A stretch of DNA of 64,000 nt from assembly GCA_017792405.1 (NCBI GenBank), contig CP051231.1, forward strand, positions 1,032,011 to 1,096,010. Reading direction: 5' to 3'. Below are positions 60,942-64,000 of the stretch, in pieces. Position 1 is the stretch's first letter, and each line of letters begins with the position of its first letter. Source of the DNA: Oceanicola sp. (GTDB taxonomy: Bacteria; Pseudomonadota; Alphaproteobacteria; Rhodobacterales; Rhodobacteraceae). The position numbers and the translations under genes are program-made. The notes under the pieces are model-generated. The model saw only the letters and a program-made list of their open reading frames with translations. It was not told where the DNA came from and searched no databases.

Positions 60942-62130
60942 GGCGGGCCTCAAACGCCGGATCGGGCCGGGCCTGATGACCGCCTATGGCGTGGGCGTGA
61001 TGGTGGGCGCGGGCATTTACGTGCTGATCGGCGCGGTGGCCGGGCTGGCGGGCAGCTATGCGCCGCTGGCGTTTTTGCTGGCCGGGCTGGTGGCGGCTCC
61101 TTCGGCGCTGACCTATGCCGAGCTTTCGGCGCGCATCCCCGAAGCGGCGGGCGAGGCGGCCTTTGTGGCGCAGGCCTTTGGCACCACGCTGCTGCCGGTC
61201 GCCATCGGGCTGGCGATCGTTCTGGCAGGCACCGTCTCGGGCGCGGCGGTGCTGCGCGGCGGGGTGGGTTACCTGACGGCGTTGGTTGCCGTCACGCCGG
61301 TTTGGGCGATTGTCGCCATCGGCGCGGCGCTGACGCTGGTGGCCATCGCCGGGGTGCTGGAAAGCCTCGCGTTGGCCGCGCTGTTTACCGTGGTCGAGGT
61401 GATCGGGCTGGTGCTGGTCTCCGGTGCGGGCCTGATGGCCGAGCCGGTTGCGGTGGCGGCGCCCGAGGTCGCCCCCGGTGCGATGGCGGTGCTGGCAGCC
61501 ACGGCGCTGGCCTTCTTTGCCTTCATCGGTTTCGAGGATGTGGTGAACATGGCCGAGGAGGCGCGGGAGCCGGAGCGGACCATGCCCCGCGCGATCATCG
61601 CCTCGCTGCTGATCACCGCCGTGCTTTATGCGCTGGTGAGCTTCGCCGCGCTGCGGGCCGTGCCTGCCGCCGATCTTGCCGCTTCCGAGCGCCCGCTGGC
61701 GCTGGTCTGGGAGCGGGCGACGGGGCAGGGCGCAGGCTTTCTGGCCGCCATCGCGGTGCTCGCGGCCTTGAACGGCGTGCTGGCGCAACTGGTCATGGCG
61801 GCCCGCGTGCTCTTTGGCCTTGGCCGCCGCGCCCGGGCCTTTGCCCCCTTCACCCATGCGCACCCGCGCTTCGGCACGCCGGTGCTGGCCTCGCTCACCT
61901 GCGGCGCGGCACTGATCGGCGCGGCCCTTGCCCTGCCAGTGGCGCAGCTCGCCGAGATTGCCTCGATGGTGCTGCTGGCGGTTTTTGCCGCCGTTAACAC
62001 ATCGCTGATCGCTCTCAAGCTACACTCGCCGCAGGCGCCCTTTCGGGTGCCGATGGTCGTGCCGGTGGTGGGGCTTGTCGCCGCGCTGGCCGCGCTTGGC
62101 CTCTCGCTGGCCGAAAGGATCGCGCCATGA
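60934..62130 (+). CDS. APC superfamily amino acid/polyamine permease
   Basis: A 398-residue transporter with about 12 helices, starting LKRRIGPGLMTAYGVGVMVGAGIYVLIG, the TM1 signature of APC transporters, and with FFAFIGFEDVVNMAEEAREPERTMPRAI in the middle. The substrate is unknown. It lies in the middle of the peptidoglycan cluster between murC and murB with overlapping neighbours on both sides, so it is probably cotranscribed. Confidence 0.88.
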   Translation: MTEAGLKRRIGPGLMTAYGVGVMVGAGIYVLIGAVAGLAGSYAPLAFLLAGLVAAPSALTYAELSARIPEAAGEAAFVAQAFGTTLLPVAIGLAIVLAGTVSGAAVLRGGVGYLTALVAVTPVWAIVAIGAALTLVAIAGVLESLALAALFTVVEVIGLVLVSGAGLMAEPVAVAAPEVAPGAMAVLAATALAFFAFIGFEDVVNMAEEAREPERTMPRAIIASLLITAVLYALVSFAALRAVPAADLAASERPLALVWERATGQGAGFLAAIAVLAALNGVLAQLVMAARVLFGLGRRARAFAPFTHAHPRFGTPVLASLTCGAALIGAALALPVAQLAEIASMVLLAVFAAVNTSLIALKLHSPQAPFRVPMVVPVVGLVAALAALGLSLAERIAP

Positions 62131-62372
62131 GCCTGCTTCTGATCGCCGCCCTCCTGTGGATCTTCGCCGCAACGGCGACGGCCTTCTTGCCGATGCGCTA
62201 CCAACTTGTGCCGGGGCTGGCGCTGATCGTCGGCGCGGTGGTGCTGATCGGCTTGTTCTTTGCCGAATTCGGGCCGCTACCGGGCGTGCTGGCGCTGGCC
62301 GTGTTCCTCTCGTTCTTCCGGCGCCCGCTGGGGCACCTCATCCGCAAACTCACCGGGAAGGCCCGCGCATGA
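62127..62372 (+). CDS. DUF2484 family small membrane protein (first)
   Basis: An 81-residue membrane protein: LLLIAALLWIFAATATAFLPMRYQ, then LALIVGAVVLIGLFFAEFG and FFRRPLGHLI. These match the DUF2484 pattern of Rhodobacteraceae genes located between murC and murB. ATGA overlaps join it to both neighbours. Function unknown. Confidence 0.75.
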   Translation: MSLLLIAALLWIFAATATAFLPMRYQLVPGLALIVGAVVLIGLFFAEFGPLPGVLALAVFLSFFRRPLGHLIRKLTGKARA

Positions 62373-62638
62373 CGCCATCGCTGATCTGTTTCTTCGCCTG
62401 GGCGCTCACCGCGAACCTCGCCGCGATGATCCCCTCGAAAGACAACCACTGGACCCGGGCCTATGTGCTCATCGCCGTGGGCATCCCGCTGCTCGGCTGG
62501 GTGACCTACCAGAACGGGCCGTTGATCGGGCTGATCTGCATGGCCGCGGGCGCCTCGGTGCTGCGCTGGCCGGTGGTCTACTCGTGGCGCTGGCTGAGGG
62601 GTGCGCGGCGCGGCAAGGACGGCGCAGCCGACGGCTGA
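62369..62638 (+). CDS. DUF2484 family small membrane protein (second)
   Basis: An 89-residue membrane protein with SLICFFAWALTANLAAMIPSKDNHWTRAY, then GIPLLGWVTYQNGPLIGL and SVLRWPVVYSWRWLRG, a close match to DUF2484. It is a divergent paralogue of the preceding gene: xxPxR/K after the first helix and RRP/RWP after the third. The pair likely arose by tandem duplication. Confidence 0.8.
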   Translation: MTPSLICFFAWALTANLAAMIPSKDNHWTRAYVLIAVGIPLLGWVTYQNGPLIGLICMAAGASVLRWPVVYSWRWLRGARRGKDGAADG

Positions 62639-62689
62639 ACCTGTCGGGCGGGCTTGCCTCGCGGGCGCGGGGCGGCAAGGATGGCGCCC

Positions 62690-62959
62690 ATGTTTCATGA
62701 ACTCCACGCCGTGGCCGCCGGATCGGCCCTGATCTTCGGCCTGCTCGGCTTCTGGCTGCGCTGGATGTCGCCCGTGGGCGGCGCGATCTACCTCGGCGGG
62801 CTGGTGGCGATCTGCATCGGGTTGAAGCTCTGGCTCGGACGCGGCCCGGTGGGCTGGGACAACGTGGGCCACGCGTTTCTGCTGCTTTGGGTGTTGTTGC
62901 CGGGTCTGGTGGGGGCTGTGGTTGGGGTGGCTTTGGCTTGGTTGCGGGTGCGGGGGTAG
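62690..62959 (+). CDS. small three-helix membrane protein
   Basis: An 89-residue protein: MFHELHAVAAGSALIFGLLGFWL, GAIYLGGLVAICIGLKLWLG, HAFLLLWVLLPGLVGAVVGVALAWL. No family recognised. ATG at 62690 has AAGG about 10 nt upstream; ATG at 62681 is an alternative. It sits between DUF2484 and murB. Confidence 0.6.
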   Translation: MFHELHAVAAGSALIFGLLGFWLRWMSPVGGAIYLGGLVAICIGLKLWLGRGPVGWDNVGHAFLLLWVLLPGLVGAVVGVALAWLRVRG

Positions 62960-62976
62960 ACACGTTGAGGCTGAGC

Positions 62977-63155
62977 ACCCGCACGATGCGCGCCGTAAGG
63001 CGCCGTGCAGCGCCGACCCGCCTCCCGGGGCGGCGCTTGGGTGAGGTTGGGGATGACCTCTGGGGGAAGATGACCACTGCACGATAAAGTGGCATGCACA
63101 TCCGTTGCGTGCGCCACCCCGCGGGTCGGCGCTGCACGGCGCGGCGCTGCACGGC
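62977..63155. repeat. Structured intergenic repeat R2, copy C
   Basis: The shortest copy. The arms are 63002-63020 and 63122-63140, perfectly complementary over 19 bp although two positions differ from copies A and B on both arms. A partial duplicate of the right arm follows at 63141-63155. The core is at 63064-63100. The start hairpin and the CCCGCC hairpin of copies A and B are missing. It lies between the small membrane gene and murB. Confidence 0.78.
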
Positions 63156-63191
63156 TTGCGTCTGCCACCCCGCCCGGCAATAACGCCTCCC

Positions 63192-64000
63192 ATGACAGAG
63201 CTTCCCGAAGTGCGTGGCACGCTGACGCCGAACCGTCCTCTCAATGACCTCACATGGCTGCGCGTGGGCGGGCCGGCGGATTGGTTGTTTCAGCCCGCCG
63301 ATCTGGAGGATTTGCAGGGCTTTCTGAAGGCGCTGCCGCCCGAAATCCCCGTCTTCCCGATGGGCGTGGGCTCCAACCTGATCGTGCGGGATGGCGGTAT
63401 CCGCGCTGTGGTGATCCGCCTCGGGCGGGGCTTCAACGGGATCGAGATCGAGGGGCGCAGGGTAACGGCGGGGGCGGCGGCGCTGGATGCGCATGTGGCC
63501 CGCAAGGCGGCGCAGGCGGGGGTGGACCTGACCTTTCTGCGTACCGTCCCAGGTGCCGTCGGCGGGGCGGTCAGGATGAACGCGGGCTGCTATGGCTCTT
63601 ACGTGGCCGACCACTTGCAAGAGGTGACGGTGGTGCTGCGCGATGGCACGCTCGCCACGCTCTCGCCGCAGGATTTGAACCTTCAGTATCGCCAGTCCGA
63701 CCTGCCGGAGGGCGCGGTGATCGTGCAGGCGACCTTCGAGGGCTCCGAGCGCGACCCGGCCACGCTGGAGACGCTGATGGAGGAGCAACTGGCCAAGCGC
63801 GACGCCTCCCAGCCGACCAAGGACCGGACGGCGGGCAGCACCTTTCGCAATCCGGCCGGGTTCTCCTCCACCGGCAAGGCGGATGACACCCATGAGCTGA
63901 AGGCATGGAAGCTGATCGACGATGCGGGCATGCGCGGCGCGCGCGAAGGCGGGGCGGTGATGAGCGAGAAGCACTCCAACTTCCTCACCAATGCCGAGAA
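63192..64000 (+). CDS. murB: UDP-N-acetylenolpyruvoylglucosamine reductase, cut by the window edge
   Basis: Starts with ATG at 63192 and stays open to the window end (269 codons). It reads [34 protein letters not shown] (FAD binding), [22 protein letters not shown] and, near the end, [14 protein letters not shown] with the catalytic serine. It makes UDP-MurNAc from the enolpyruvyl precursor, completing with murC the first steps of peptidoglycan synthesis. The C-terminal about 40 residues are missing. Confidence 0.93.
   Translation, partial: MTELPEVRGTLTPNRPLNDLTWLRVGGPADWLFQPADLEDLQGFLKALPPEIPVFPMGVGSNLIVRDGGIRAVVIRLGRGFNGIEIEGRRVTAGAAALDAHVARKAAQAGVDLTFLRTVPGAVGGAVRMNAGCYGSYVADHLQEVTVVLRDGTLATLSPQDLNLQYRQSDLPEGAVIVQATFEGSERDPATLETLMEEQLAKRDASQPTKDRTAGSTFRNPAGFSSTGKADDTHELKAWKLIDDAGMRGAREGGAVMSEKHSNFLTNAE

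Noticed and set aside
58062..60953. Long minus-strand open frame (about 960 codons) opposite murG and murC
   Set aside because: Shadow of two well-identified genes; composition is that of an antisense frame.
1..64000. CRISPR arrays, tRNA and rRNA genes
   Set aside because: No regularly spaced direct repeats with unique spacers, no cas genes, and no cloverleaf or rRNA signature stretches were found on either strand.

Overview
The window is a GC-rich, gene-dense chromosomal segment of an alphaproteobacterium, most likely a Rhodobacteraceae (Roseobacter-group) member. The reasons are the tetrameric sarcosine oxidase genes, a prfB without the programmed frameshift, the yfgM-like/bamB/der and amidase/PBP1A/prfB gene orders, DUF2484 genes between murC and murB, and ring-hydroxylating phenylacetyl-CoA epoxidase genes. 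I see no rRNA, tRNA, CRISPR array, transposase or prophage. The window is cut through ccmI at its left end and through murB at its right end.

Layout. 0-6.2 kb: ccmI start, then heterotetrameric sarcosine oxidase (soxB, separated by a small membrane protein gene from soxDAG). 6.2-9.6 kb: a minus-strand operon of one sulfotransferase and two related family-2 glycosyltransferases joined by ATGA overlaps. 9.8-15.6 kb: Fe superoxide dismutase, a small hydrophilic protein with a host-attachment-family protein, a LOG-family hydrolase, a LysM protein with a long acidic linker, and an Atm1-type ABC exporter. 16-21 kb: an RND efflux pump. 21.4-25 kb: TPR-like membrane protein, bamB, der. 25-34 kb: amidase, PBP1A, a VOC protein, prfB, an amidase-signature enzyme, DUF2189 and AEC membrane proteins. 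34.5-38.4 kb: bactofilin with an overlapping M23 peptidase, a DUF455 ferritin-like protein, a BCP/PrxQ peroxiredoxin. 38.5-47 kb: a large AsmA/YhdP-like protein, queA, an MFS transporter, DUF924, lpd. 47.6-52.8 kb: a thiolase plus paaABCDE operon with an extra VOC gene inside. 53-56.5 kb: ceramidase-like membrane protein, a MauG/CCP di-haem protein with a DUF6151 protein, an SDR. 56.8 kb to the end: ftsW, murG, murC, an inserted block with an APC permease and two DUF2484 genes, then murB.

Themes. Cell-envelope assembly dominates: peptidoglycan precursor synthesis (murG, murC, murB), flipping/polymerisation (ftsW, PBP1A), remodelling (amidase, M23, LysM), outer-membrane assembly (BamB, AsmA-like) and a bactofilin scaffold. 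Catabolism is represented by sarcosine oxidase and the phenylacetate epoxidase.

The most unusual signals are non-coding. Two families of long intergenic repeats (about 330-380 bp, two copies; about 180-290 bp, three copies) have arms whose substitutions compensate each other, so base pairing appears to be under selection. An exactly 11-bp-phased TGCAT array occurs twice, before soxD and before the amidase gene. A short TTCATTTTCTTGCTG motif recurs four times near gene ends. A 140-bp region after paaE can form two mutually exclusive folds, and an inverted repeat carrying two GANTC sites precedes ftsW.
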